From Fistularia commersonii (lineage: Eukaryota; Chordata; Actinopteri; Syngnathiformes; Fistulariidae), in contig JBBMNZ010000003.1 of NCBI GenBank assembly GCA_037954325.1, positions 25,840,392 to 25,904,391 of the forward strand: 64,000 nucleotides of DNA, written 5' to 3'. Shown here in pieces: positions 1 through 10,778 of this stretch. A program made the translations under genes and the position numbers. Below the pieces are notes generated by a model. The model was given only the letters and a program-made list of their open reading frames with translations. It was not told where the DNA came from and ran no database searches. The stretch's first letter is position 1, and every line of letters begins with the position of its first letter.

Positions 1-640
1 GCGGATGCGGCTTATTTACAGGTGCGCCCTATAGTCCAGAAAATACAGTGCTTTAAACTTTTAACTTTTTTATACTAAGCAACTTTAAAGTCAAGCAACA
101 CAGAATCCCTTAAAAACACACGACCCAACAAAATGTAAATTAAAAATATTTACTTTTCAGCGCAACAACAAATAAACTATGAAATACAATAATAAACTCT
201 TAGCTTTTTTATACGTAACAAATTTAAAGTGAAACGCAGAATCCCCGAAAAGACAGGAAATATGAATTAAAATATTTACAGATCTACAAAAAATAAGTTA
301 TAAAATACAAAACAATTTTAGCTTTGTATACACTCAACAAATTAAAAGTCAAACAACACAGAATCCCTGAAAAAAATGCAAAACAAAATAAAATAATTAA
401 AAATTAAAAATAAATTAAAAATATGAACTCTTCTTTTTTCTCTTTTTTTTTTTTACATTTTTTTTAAATAGAGCAGATGCAGATTATTTACAGGTGCACT
501 TTATAGTCCAGAAAATACAGTCAATAAATCCATCCCTATATATCTTGTGTATAGATATATACACCTGTGCAGGTATATTTACACTTCAACATTGTTTTTT
601 TCTTTTAATTAAATACATACTGGAAATGCTTTTTAATGGT
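1..640 (+). repeat. AT-rich dispersed repeat block, forward copy
   Basis: A degenerate tandem of units of about 125 bp. The marker CAGAATCCC occurs at about 101, 236 and 359. Short MITE-like ends (GCGGCTTATTTACAGGTGCG and TAGTCCAGAAAATACAG) stand at 1-48 and 470-521. The same sequence recurs at 1980-2695 and, reverse-complemented, at 63450-64000. I see no coding capacity. The two short ends resemble the 3' end of the MITE at 47781-48017, so this may be a MITE-related composite. The class is unresolved, and the left end lies outside the window. Confidence 0.75.
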
Positions 641-1895
641 CGCATGTGTCAACATGAATGAGAGGGTGAATAGTTTTATGTCTCCACATTCAAGATTCAA
701 AGCGTTTATCATCACATGCACAGAAACGTGAAATTCCTGATAAATGAAGAGTGTAAACATTCTTTTAAATATGATTCCAGATATGAATACGATCAATGGC
801 GGAGCGCTAAGCTTGGTGTGCAACTCGCAAAGTGCAAGGATGAGCGCAGTAGAAGAATAAGTGTCAGCTGTTTACGAGTCCGACGTGACACGTAAAAGGT
901 TTTTTTTTCTGACGCCATCCTCCTCATGTGGCGTTCAGGTGCAGCCTGAATGTCAGACAAACCCCCTCCACGTGTGAGGAAATAGAATTTCAGCTAAATC
1001 CTGAGAGTGGAGGCGTCAAACACTGATCACACCGTCAGGTTTCTCACTCACCATGTGTGAAGAACTCCGAGCGTGTGTGTGTTAGTGTGTGTGTGTGTGG
1101 AGGGGGTGGATTGTGTAAGCTACTTCCTAATGATAAGTACATGTGCATGATATTATCACAAGTTCTATTATGCAGGTCTGTCATGTTGATGCAACCTGAG
1201 AGGTTTTGCATCATCAACGAGAATATAGCCGTTAACAGACGCCATCAAATAAATAGTTTTTACATAAAACTGCCAAAAGTACGAGGCCGCCGTAAGCGTT
1301 AGCTCCGCTCGTCACCGCGGCCGACGCAATCGAACGCCTTTTAAGGTTAGCGAACCGACTGAAACGTCCACGTCGTTTTTAGCACGCTATTATACGATTA
1401 TCTGATTTCATTCATTCATTGAAGTAGGATCCCGCGCAAGAAGCTCCCGGGACCTTGAGCTCGGAGGAGACACAACGACGCTCCGATAGGAACAGGAAGA
1501 TATACATATATGTATATATTATTAAATGCATATGCTAATTATTTGCTACTTAGCATACGCTAACCGCCAACGCATGGTGCTAATTGATTGCGATAATGAA
1601 GACAATTCCTCTAGCGCTCAGGTCGTCATAGGAACGGACGTATTGGGTAAAAGCGCGGAGCTGCTCGCCGCCCGCGGCCGACGTGTCAACACGGCCGTAC
1701 ATCTGTTCCGACTGTAAAAAATAAACAAAAAAAGAAAAAGGAAAAGGAAGCCGGCGTATCGCCGAGCGCCGTCGCATCACGCCGATGAAAACGTTCAAGG
1801 ACGCCACCGGGAACGTCCCCGAAAAACCCGTCCAAACCCCGGCTTCCGGGATTACATTTAAATAAATCCTTTTTCTTTATAAGCCGGCGATTGTT
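641..1895. other. No gene recognised; mostly unique sequence
   Basis: A SINE-like scrap (GAATGAGAGGGTGAATAG) is present near 655-675 and a GT-rich run at about 1072-1101. The short open frames here have no recognisable motif and are probably chance. Confidence 0.5.
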
Positions 1896-1979
1896 AAACA
1901 TCAGGGGTCGCCGTCGGCCTCGGACCCGCTCGCGACGGAAACCATCTCCCGCGCTTTCTTTTTTCCGCTGACTGACATC
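1896..1979. repeat. 84-bp direct repeat, left copy
   Basis: Identical to 2696-2779 apart from one base (CCCGCTCG here, CCCGCCCG there). The two copies are offset by exactly 800 bp and bracket an AT-rich block of 716 bp. The sequence is GC-rich and unlike the block it encloses, so it is probably duplicated host flank. Confidence 0.95.
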
Positions 1980-2695
1980 AGTGCAACAACAAATAAACTA
2001 TGAAATACAATAACAAATTTTTAGCTTTTTTATACGTAACAAATTTAAAGTGAAACGCAGGATCCCCGAAAAAGACAGGAAATTAAAATATTTACAGATC
2101 TACAAAAAATAAATTATAAATTACAAAACAACTTTAGCTTTGTGTACACTCAACAAATTAAAAAGTCAAACAACAACACAGAATCCCTGAAAAAACGCAA
2201 AACAACAAAATAGAATAATTAAAAATTAAAAATAAATTAAGAATATTAACCCTTCTTTTTCTCTTTTCTTTTAATTTTTTTTAAATAGAGCGGATGCAGC
2301 TTATTTACAGATCTACAAAAAATAAATGATAAATTACAAAACAATTTTAGCTTTGTGTACACTCAACAAATTAAAGGTCAAACAACAACACAGAATCCCT
2401 GAAAAAAATGCAAAACAACAAAATAAAATAATTAAAAATTAAAAATAAATTAAGACTATTAACTCCTCTTTTTTCTCTTTTTTTTACTTTTTTTTTTTAA
2501 ATAGAGCGGATGCGGCTTATTTACAGGTGCGCTCTATAGTCCAGAAAATAGGGTAAATAAATCCATCCCTACATATCTTGTGTATAAGCCGCAGGTGACC
2601 ACGTGGAACATGAGATATTAACACGGAAACATTTTTTTTTCTTTTAATTAAATACATACGGATATCATCCACAAATAAATACTGGAAATGCTTTC
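1980..2695 (+). repeat. AT-rich dispersed repeat block, second copy
   Basis: Paralogous to 161-632. It starts partway into that copy (GCAACAACAAATAAACTATG) and ends at the same shared right boundary (ATACTGGAAATGCTTT). A stretch of about 210 bp is internally duplicated (2098-2305 and 2306-2515), and each unit ends with the MITE-like GCGGCTTATTTACAG motif. Flanking 84-bp direct repeats suggest insertion of a 5'-truncated copy or a recombination product. Confidence 0.8.
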
Positions 2696-2779
2696 AAACA
2701 TCAGGGGTCGCCGTCGGCCTCGGACCCGCCCGCGACGGAAACCATCTCCCGCGCTTTCTTTTTTCCGCTGACTGACATC
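2696..2779. repeat. 84-bp direct repeat, right copy
   Basis: Right partner of 1896-1979, with one mismatch. Confidence 0.95.
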
Positions 2780-3125
2780 TTTTATCTCTTTATTGCATCA
2801 CGTTGTTTTGTTTTTTTTATTTTTTTTTTCCCGAGTCCGGACCGGCGCACGCATTTAAATGTGACAGATGAAAACACACACATCTAACAAGCCTTGGAGG
2901 GGAGACGCCGGCTGTCTCAGCCAAACATCCGAGCCGCCCGCGTCCTCGGCGGAGTTCCTGTTCCCCGTGCAGATCGCCTGCAACCCTATCAAATAGCATA
3001 AATAATATATGAGGCGTAAACGCCGTCGATGTGTTATTGTCGTGGATGTCTGGAGAGCCGACCGTTTTGTCTCTGTTTTCTGTTTTACCTCCGGCGACGG
3101 CGAGAACACTTGCCAGAGATTCCTT

Positions 3126-3166
<41 letters not shown>

Positions 3167-4010
3167 AACATGCAGTTCCGTATAATATCCTTCGCCCGGC
3201 GTGTGCATCTCGGGTACCGACGCTCTGAAGTCGGTGCGACCTTTTTATTTTTCATTTTTTTCTTCCCATTTGCAGAAAGAATTCGCAGGGAGCAGATTTA
3301 TTTTAATGATCTGTAATTTAGCTCCGACAAACCTAAAGGACGCCCGCCAGCTCTTTGTACACATTAGCGATAAGGGCTTGGAACGGCGAGCCGGTTCCGT
3401 TCATTCACAGCTTGCGCTCCGAAGCCAAAGCTGTTGTTGGCTTACGTCGGCGATTTACCACAATCTCCGCGCCGACTTAGATAAACACACTCGCGGGCGA
3501 GTGGACTTCGCCGCTCGCGTGTCCTCTAACGCGCCGGCGCCGCCACGTGCCGCCGAGATTCTTCTCATTTGCGAGCAGATGGAGGGGGAAAGATCGGGGG
3601 GAGGAAAAAAAAAAACTCGGTGAGTATTCCGCTCACGGCTCCCTGACCTTGAGGTGAGCTTATCCATGACCGGCGAGCCGAGCCGCATGAATTATAATAC
3701 ACGCCGACAGGAGCCGCCCCAGAACCGGACCCCGGCCTCCGGCCCGGCCGTCGGCGCCGACCCCGGCGGACGCTCCTCCACCCGAAGCCGGCTGGGGAAT
3801 TTTTACACACCAGGTGCCTCCAGAATACAAAGAAAGAAGAGGAAGCAGGAGACGGGGCGACTCGTAGCTTCATCGGGCGATTCGTTTGTGGCCGTCATTT
3901 ACCGGCTTCTACGCCAGAGGTCCGACCGTTCACTCTCTCCTTCATGACAGGCTTCGGTATTTTCTTTTTTAACGAAGCCGCAGATTTGGGGCGCCACCTC
4001 AGGCATGAAG
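2780..4010. other. No gene recognised; contains a (GT)n array
   Basis: A perfect GT microsatellite occupies about 3128-3164. The remainder is GC-moderate unique sequence. Open frames here (for example 3201-3623 plus, 3565-3873 minus) lack recognisable domains. Confidence 0.5.
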
Positions 4011-4013
4011 GAC

Positions 4014-4120
4014 CAGATGAATGAGAGGGTGAACGGTTTTATGTCTCTACATGACGTGTTAATGAGAGGGTGAATGGCTGTCTATGTAGAACATGTGAAT
4101 GAGCGACTGGATGGCGCGAC
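4014..4120. repeat. SINE-related fragment
   Basis: The motif GAATGAGAGGGTGAA followed by a TGTCTCTACATG-like string is repeated about three times. It also occurs near 655, at 5465-5665, and as its complement at 44300-44780. It corresponds to the body of the tRNA-headed SINE seen at 44820-44975. Confidence 0.5.
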
Positions 4121-4196
4121 GTCTCTCTTTTTGACCTGCTTCTGCAGCGTAAACTTACTGAACTTTGCACTGAACTACAAAAGAAAACCCTCTGCT

Positions 4197-5320
4197 GCTC
4201 CTTTGTCTTCTTCTTCTTCTTCTTCTTCTTTTGGCTTTTCCCTTCAGGTGTCGCCACAGCGAGTCAACTTTCTCCATCTAACCCTTTTCTCTGGATCCTC
4301 CTCTCTCACACCAACTACCTTCATATCCTCTCTCACTACGTCCACAAATCTTCTCTTTGGTCTTCCTCCAGACCTCATGCCTGGCAGCTTCACCTTCAGC
4401 AACCTTCTACCCAGATCTTCACCATGGTTTGGACATGAACACTCCTTTGTTCATGTCCAAAACATCTCAATCATCACTTTGTCTCGGTCATACATGTCCT
4501 GCACCCCTGTGACAGATTCTTCTTCTTCTTTCGGCTTTTCCCTTCAGGGGTCGCCACAGCGAATCCACCTTCTCCATCTAACCCTTTTCTCTGGATCCTC
4601 CTCTCTCACACCAACTACCTTCATATCTTCTCTCACTACGTCCATAAATCTTCTCTCTGGTCTTCCTCCAGACCTCCTGCCTGGCAGCTCCAATTCCAGC
4701 ATCCGTCTACCAATATATTCTCTATCCCTCCTCTGTCCATGACCCAACCATCTCAGTCTGGCTTCTCTGACCTTCTCTCCAAAACATCTAACATGTGCTG
4801 TTCCTCTGATAGACTCATTCCTGATCCTCTCCATCCTGGTCACTCCCAAAGAGAACCTCAACATCTTCATCTCTGCAACCTCTAGTTCTGCCTGCTGTCT
4901 TTTGGTCATTGGAACAGTTTCTAGTCCAAACATCATCGCTGGTCTCACCACTGTCTTGTACACCTTTCCATTCCAACCTGCTTGAACCCGTCTCTTCACC
5001 TCTTCTCCACACTCTCCTACGCTCTGGACTGTTGACCCTAAGTACCTGAAATCCTCCAGCTTCTTGATCTCCACCCCCTGTAGCCTCACCGTTCCAACCA
5101 GGTTCTTCTCATTCACACACATATATTCTGTCTGGCTGTGACGAACCTTCATTCCTCTCCCTTCCAGAGCATACCTCCACCTCTCTAGATGTTCCTCAAC
5201 CCCTTCTCTGCTCTCGCTACAGATCGCAATGTCATCCGCAAACATCATGGTCCATGGGGATTCCTGTCTTCTCTGCTGCTCCTTTGTCATGCTGTCAAAT
5301 ATCAAGTTGGATCTGCATGC
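4197..5320 (-). mobile_element. RTE-like LINE, rearranged 3' dimer
   Basis: Two 3'-terminal monomers on the minus strand. Sequence 4519-5305 carries the C-terminal part of the reverse transcriptase, ending in the peptide RCGDP followed by TGA and a GAAGGGAAAAGCC / AAGAAGAAG tail. Sequence 4197-4425 repeats only the last about 230 bp, again with an AAGAAG tail. Between them, 4426-4518 holds a short palindrome (TTTGGACATGAAC ... GTTCATGTCCAAA). The same monomer-palindrome-monomer order occurs at 58543-59125. Simple-repeat 3' ends without poly(A) are typical of the RTE clade; the clade call is by eye. Confidence 0.8.
4544..5305 (-). pseudogene. LINE reverse transcriptase C-terminal fragment (RTE-like)
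   Basis: An open frame of 253 residues with the catalytic box MMFADDIAICSES near residues 19-31, then the thumb region (YLGSTVQSVGECGEEVKRR) and a conserved C-terminal block (EVAEMKMLRFSLG, then VREARLRWLGH). The 5' part of the ORF (endonuclease and RT motifs before FADD) is absent, so this is a 5'-truncated copy. Compared with other copies in the window, about 20 residues are missing after QAGWNG: the WRKVSGV-like segment seen at 11238-11300 and 27740-27770 is deleted. The frame is open but the protein cannot be active. Confidence 0.8.
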
Positions 5321-5464
5321 ACTTTATACTTCATACATCACGGTTTAATGTTCGCTGATTAATGTAACGCTGCACTTTCCTTTTAACTTGCACTCTATTA
5401 TCATTATAACGGTTATTTTCTTAATTTCACGTCACATTGGAATTGTGAAAAACTCCATTCCTCC

Positions 5465-5665
5465 AAAAATGAGAGGGTGAGCAGTCGAACATCTCAAAAT
5501 GAAACATAAAGCACCGCGTTGTCGAAGTGAAACTTGTGAGTGAGAAGGTGAACGAGTGTGTTTGTTTATATAACATGTAAATGAGAGGGTGAGCGGTTTT
5601 ACACGTCTACATGGAACGTGAAGCTACATGTTCTCAACTACATGACGTGAGTGAGAGGGTGAATG
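5465..5665. repeat. Degenerate SINE-related short tandem
   Basis: Repeats of GTGAGAGGGTGAA- and ACATGTAAATGAGAGG-like strings with a period of roughly 50-60 bp. These are the same motifs as at 4014-4120. Confidence 0.45.
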
Positions 5666-6792
5666 ACTGACTTTATTAGGTACACCATGCTAGTAACAGG
5701 TTGGAACCCCTTTTGCCTTCAGAACCGCCTCGATTCTTCATGGCATAGATTCAAGAAGGTGCTGGAAGCGTTCCTCAGAGAGTTTGGTCCATAGTGACAC
5801 GATGGCATCGCACGGTTGGCGCAGATTTGTGGGCTGCACATCCATGATGCCGATCTCCCGTTCCACCACATCCCAAAGATGCTCTATTGGATTGAGATCT
5901 GGTGACTGTGGAGGCCATTTGAGTCCAGTGAACTCACTGTCATGTTCAAGAAACCGGTCTGAGATGATTCCAGCTTTATGACATGGTGGATTATCCTGCT
6001 GAAAGTAGCCATCAGAAGTTGGGTACATTGTGGTCATAAAGGGATGGACGTGGTCAGCAACAATACTCAGGTAGGCTGTGGAGTTGCAACGATGCTCCAT
6101 TGGTACCAAGGGGCCCAAAGAGTGCCAAGAAAATATGGATCCATGCTTTCATGTTGTCCACGCCAAATTCTGACCCGACCGTCCGAATGTCGCGGCAGAA
6201 ATCGAGACTCGTCAGACCAGGCGACGTTTTTCCAATCTTCTATTGTCCAATTTCGATGAGCTCGTGCAAATTGTAGCCTCAATTTCCTGTTATTAGCTGA
6301 AAGGAGTGGTCTTCTTCTGCTGCTGTAGCCCATCTGCCTCAGAGTTGGACGTCCTGTGCGTTCAGAGATGCTCTTCTGCCTGCCTTGGTTGGAACGGGTG
6401 GTTATTTGAGTCGCCGTTGCCTTTCTATCAGCTGGAACCAGTCTGGACGTTCTCCTCTGACCTCTGGCATCAACAAGGCATTTCCGCCCACAGAACTTCC
6501 GCTCACTGGATATTTTTTCTTTTTGGGACCATCCTCTGTAAACCCCGGAGATGGTTGTCCGTGAAAACCCCAGTAGATCAGCAGTTCCTGAAATACTCAG
6601 ACCAGCCCTTCTGGCACCAACAACCAAATCACCTTTCTTCCCCAGACTGATGCTTGTTTGAACTGCAGGAGATCGTCTTGACCACGTCTACATGCCTAAA
6701 TGCCCTGAGTCGCCGCCGTGTGATTGGCTGATTAGAAATTAAGTGTTAACGAGCAGTCGGACAGGTGTACCTAATAAAGTGGCCGGTGAGTG
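5666..6792 (-). mobile_element. Tc1/mariner-type transposon relic
   Basis: The right end is CTTTATT-type inverted terminal sequence (GGTGTACCTAATAAAGTGG, ending GTGAGTG next to TA at 6792). Its complement is at the left end (CTTTATTAGGTACACC at 5671). The outermost left bases are degraded. The element is about 1.1 kb and holds one broken transposase gene on the minus strand. The TA target site and size fit the Tc1/mariner superfamily. Confidence 0.85.
5738..6627 (-). pseudogene. Tc1-type transposase, frameshifted
   Basis: Two overlapping frames. The 5' part (6627-6067) has a paired-like helix-turn-helix region (DLLGFSRTTISGVYRGWS) and the first catalytic Asp in WSDESRF. The 3' part (6118-5738) has the second Asp in YFQQDNPPCHKA and the final Glu in SPDLNPIEHLWD. 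The frames are out of register near 6118, where about 20 residues (the glycine-rich segment between the first and second Asp in relatives) appear deleted. A stop follows ESMP. I count 36 residues between the second Asp and the Glu, rather than the 34 of classical Tc1, so it may belong to a DD36E lineage (such as the group called Incomer). Inactive. Confidence 0.85.
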
Positions 6793-7167
6793 TAGATCTC
6801 CATGTGGTCTGATGGAGAAGGTGATGGTTGTCAAAGTTTCACGTGGAAATGAGCGAGTGAATGGCCGTCCCTCACGATACCGAGCTCAGCGAGCCAATGG
6901 TTGCGTGTCTCCATAACTCGGTGATTGGACGCCGCCTCTCGTCCAATCACAGCAGGCCTCCGGCCTCCCAAGGACCCCTGAGTGCAGGATAAGCTGGATC
7001 GATGGAAGCATGAATGAATGAAGGTCTTGCAGATTTCTCCAAATTGATTTCTTAATCCAGTCAGAAGGACGTTGTGGACGGTCTTAACATGACTCGGAAT
7101 GACGGAGATCTGGAGACGAAGCGTCCGAGCTCAGAACCAGAGGAGCCGTCGCTTTCTGGACCCTGGG
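6793..7167. repeat. SINE tail remnant and short unique flank
   Basis: Sequence 6920-7025 matches the SINE 3' body (CCGCCTCTCGTCCAATCACAGC, then GGATAAGCTGG, then GAATGAATGAA). The rest shows nothing recognisable. Confidence 0.5.
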
Positions 7168-9160
7168 AGGAAGGAGAACATGGGGAGAACCCAGGTGGAG
7201 AACATAGAGAGAACCCAGGTGGAGAACATGGAGAGAACCCAGGAGGAGAACATGGGGAGAACCCAGGTGGAGAACATAGAGAGAACCCAGGTGGAGAACA
7301 TCGGGAGAACCCAGGTGGAGAACATGGAGAGAACCCAGGTGGAGAACATGAAAAGAATCCAGGTGGAGAACATGGAGAGAACCCAGGTGGAGAACATGGA
7401 GAGAACACAGGTGGAGAACATGAAAAGAACCCAGGTGGAGAACATGTGGAGAACCCAGGTGGAGAACATGGAGAGAACACAGGTGGAGAACATGAAAAGA
7501 ACCCAGGTGGAGAACATGGAGAGAACCCAGGTGGAGAACATGGAGAGAACCCAGGAGGAGAACATGGAGAGAACACAGGTGGAGAACATGGGGAGAACCC
7601 AGGTGGAGAACATAGAGAGAACCCAGGTGGAGAACATGGAGAGAACCCAGGAGGAGAACATGGGGAGAACCCAGGTGGAGAACATGGAGAGAACCCAGGA
7701 GGAGAACATGGGGAGAACCCAGGTGGAGAACATAGAGAGAACCCAGGTGGAGAACATCGGGAGAACCCAGGTGGAGAACATGGGGAGAACCCAGGTGGAG
7801 AACATGGAGAGAACCCAGGAGGAGAACATGGAGAGAACCCAGGTGGAGAACATGAAAAGAATCCAGGTGGAGAACATGGAGAGAACCCAGGTGGAGAACA
7901 TGGAGAGAACACAGGTGGAGAACATGAAAAGAACCCAGGTGGAGAACATGTGGAGAACCCAGGTGGAGAACATGGAGAGAACACAGGTGGAGAACATGAA
8001 AAGAATCCAGGTGGAGAACATGGAGAGAACCCAGGTGGAGAACATGGAGAGAACACAGGTGGAGAACATGAAAAGAACCCAGGTGGAGAACATGTGGAGA
8101 ACCCAGGTGGAGAACATGGAGAGAACACAGGTGGAGAACATGAAAAGAACCCAGGTGGAGAACATGGAGAGAACCCAGGTGGAGAACATGGAGAGAACCC
8201 AGGTGGAGAACATGAAAAGAATCCAGGTGGAGAACATGGAGAGAACCCAGGTGGAGAACATGGAGAGAACACAGGTGGAGAACATGAAAAGAACCCAGGT
8301 GGAGAACATGTGGAGAACCCAGGTGGAGAACATGGAGAGAACACAGGTGGAGAACATGAAAAGAACCCAGGTGGAGAACATGGAGAGAACCCAGGTGGAG
8401 AACATGGAGAGAACCCAGGAGGAGAACATGGAGAGAACACAGGTGGAGAACATGGGGAGAACCCAGGTGGAGAACATAGAGAGAACCCAGGTGGAGAACA
8501 TGGAGAGAACCCAGGAGGAGAACATGGGGAGAACCCAGGTGGAGAACATGGAGAGAACCCAGGAGGAGAACATGGGGAGAACCCAGGTGGAGAACATAGA
8601 GAGAACCCAGGTGGAGAACATCGGGAGAACCCAGGTGGAGAACATGGGGAGAACCCAGGTGGAGAACATGGAGAGAACCCAGGAGGAGAACATGGAGAGA
8701 ACCCAGGTGGAGAACATGAAAAGAATCCAGGTGGAGAACATGGAGAGAACCCAGGTGGAGAACATGGAGAGAACACAGGTGGAGAACATGAAAAGAACCC
8801 AGGTGGAGAACATGTGGAGAACCCAGGTGGAGAACATGGAGAGAACACAGGTGGAGAACATGAAAAGAACCCAGGTGGAGAACATGGAGAGAACCCAGGT
8901 GGAGAACATGGAGAGAACCCAGGTGGAGAACATGGAGAGAACACAGGAGGAGAACATGGGGAGAACCCAGGTGGAGAACATGAAAAGAACCCAGGTGGAG
9001 AACATGGAGAGAACCCAGGTGGAGAACATGGAGAGAACACAGGAGGAGAACATGGGGAGAACCCAGGTGGAGAACATGAAAAGAACCCAGGTGGAGAGCA
9101 TGGAAAGAACCCAGGTGGAGAACATCGGGAGAACCCAGGTGGAGAACATGAAAAGACGGA
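7168..9160 (+). repeat. 24-bp minisatellite with higher-order repeats
   Basis: About 83 tandem units of the type GGTGGAGAACATGGAGAGAA plus CCCA. Because 24 is a multiple of three and the unit has few stop-like triplets, long open frames appear in several registers: GGEHGENP and ENMERTQV on the plus strand, FSPCSPPG and MFSTWVLS on the minus strand. None is credible as a gene. Variant units (GAAAAGAATCC at 7347, 7851, 7995, 8211 and 8715) reveal a higher-order period of 864 bp (36 units), a 144-bp sub-period and 504-bp spacings. The unit resembles part of the SINE body (GGGGAGAACATGGAGA). Confidence 0.97.
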
Positions 9161-9470
9161 GAACCTCCACAGACGTTCTCCTGATCGCTAACAAACTCCA
9201 GTCCTGCTCAAAGATGAGCAGGTGTCTCTCGACGTCACGCCTTAAGCCCCGCCCACATTTAAGGCTCCTCCCCCCGGCTGTGCCGATTGGTGGAAACCCT
9301 TTTGCTCATCCTTGCCTTCCTACCCTTGATATTCTAATATTCTCCAAACGGACATTCAGCTAAAAGTCTTTGTTTGTTTGTTTGTTTGTTTTTAATTCCA
9401 ACCCTGCACAGAAAGCGTTTTTATGCGTCTAAAAAACAAAACAAAAAAAAAAAAAAAGACGCTAATGTTC
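9161..9470. other. No gene recognised
   Basis: SINE-like remnant at 9160-9195 (ACCTCCACAGACGTTCTCC), then unique sequence with a short TTTG run at 9368-9390 and a poly(A) run at 9440-9458. Confidence 0.4.
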
Positions 9471-9474
9471 TGCA

Positions 9475-9655
9475 GAGGTCGAGCGAAGCACGGAGTATCA
9501 TAAGTACCTCTTTCCGCTCGCAGATTTGCATAGATTAACGCCGGCTCCGGAGGGGACGGGAGGTTATTAGGGGGAGCGGCTTCCATTAACCATGCACATA
9601 AATTGAAGCGGCGCCAGAGAGTAACAGTTGTGTCATCATTAGAATCCACGCCGGA
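9475..9655. promoter_or_regulatory. Possible conserved non-coding block A
   Basis: Unique, non-repetitive sequence with AT-rich cores resembling homeodomain and octamer-type sites (GATTTGCATAGATTAACG, TTCCATTAACCATGCAC). The composition differs from the repeats on both sides. Conservation is inferred from texture only. Confidence 0.3.
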
Positions 9656-9711
9656 CGGCCGGCCGGACGGAACTCACGTCCTTTCCGCCATTTTCCTTCG
9701 CAGCTTCCCCT

Positions 9712-9765
9712 GCGGCGGCGGCGGCGGCGGGGCACCCCCCCCCTCCCCCCCCCCCCCCCCCCCCC
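9712..9765. repeat. (CGG)n followed by poly(C)
   Basis: Six CGG units, then a run of 31 pyrimidines that is C apart from one T (9735-9765). Capable of i-motif / G-quadruplex formation in principle. Confidence 0.9.
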
Positions 9766-9814
9766 ATCTTAATTGATGGGAATTTGCGGCGCGCCCCCCA
9801 AAAAACCATCACCT

Positions 9815-9965
9815 GACGTGTTATACATTATGTGGAAATGTGTGAACGTTCAAATTATTTGGGTGTATTTGCATTTCAGCGGTGATAATATCTGCTTCAG
9901 CCAGACCTATAACGTGATTCCAGTGGCTCATTTGCATATAGAAGAAAAGGCTAATGGCCTTGGCA
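9815..9965. promoter_or_regulatory. Possible conserved non-coding block B
   Basis: Unique sequence with octamer-like cores (GTATTTGCATTTCAG, CTCATTTGCATATAG) and no resemblance to the repeats elsewhere in the window. A CA array follows at 9990-10009. Confidence 0.3.
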
Positions 9966-10229
9966 GGGGGGCTCAGAACACCGCCAATTCACACACACAC
10001 ACACACACATTGAGAGGCAGAGATTAAGTGGGATTAAGAAAAAAAAATAAAAAGAAATCCCATCTATTGACTTTAGGCGGAATTTATAAAAAAATAAATA
10101 AATAAAAAAGACTCGGAGCTTGACTTTGACACTAAAGATCACTTGCACAACTCGTGTACTTTCTGTACAGCGGGGAGTTCTCCAACGTTCTATGGGGGGG
10201 GGGGGGGGGGGAACCGATGCAGAAACACA

Positions 10230-10415
10230 GCCGGATTCCATCAGAACTGACATTACGTGACACAATTTCATCTTATCTGAGAACCGACTGCTTGTGTTTC
10301 GGGCTTGCAGGGCTGTCAGTCAACCGCCTCCCGCGGTGATCTGAATACATTTCTGCAATATGCATCAGCTAATGTAATATTCCATATGAGCGGAATAACG
10401 AGGTGGAGGACGGAA
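10230..10415. promoter_or_regulatory. Possible conserved non-coding block C
   Basis: Dense, unique, AT-balanced sequence (TGACATTACGTGACACAATT, then ATATGCATCAGCTAATGTAA) lying between a 19-nt G-run (about 10194-10211) and an RTE fragment. Texture-based call only. Confidence 0.3.
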
Positions 10416-10453
10416 GGGGAAAGCGGGGGGTATGGACGTAAAAAGTTTGGCAG

Positions 10454-10778
10454 GTGGAAACTGGTGTTTGCAGATGCTCTGTAGTGAGAACAGGGAGCAG
10501 GTTTGAGGAGCATCTCGAGAGGTGGAGGTATGCTCTGGAAAGGAGAGGAATGAAGGTGAGGGTTAGTCAAAGCAAGACAGAATATATGTGGAACTCGGGT
10601 GGAAAGATGAGGCTACAAGGAGTGGAGATCAGGAAGTTGGAGGATTTCAAGTACCACAGTTTGGACCTTTGTGAGCAGGCACCTTCAGTTCATGGGATAA
10701 TAACCGTGGACCATCAGATGGTGGAACAGTGACAATGACGAAAAGTCAGGAGGCCGAGCTGGAGGTCACAGAGATGAA
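10454..10778 (+). mobile_element. RTE-like LINE fragment with chimeric junction
   Basis: Sequence 10460-10660 encodes the post-FADD region (ERWRYALERRGMKV, then RLQGVEIRKLEDFKY). It breaks off abruptly and joins a piece with GGACCTTTGTGAGCAGG and GGATAATAACCGTGGACC (Harbinger-like relic sequence, compare 21360-21410). It then resumes in a distal RTE segment (ACGAAAAGTCAGGAGGC, the KRQEAELEV block). The same order recurs at 27097-27260. Confidence 0.75.

Noticed and set aside
7061..9363. Long open frames of 659-754 residues on both strands (GGEHGENP, ENMERTQV, FSPCSPPG, MFSTWVLS)
   Set aside because: Translations of a 24-bp minisatellite. Several frames on both strands are equally open, and no flanking exon signals are seen.
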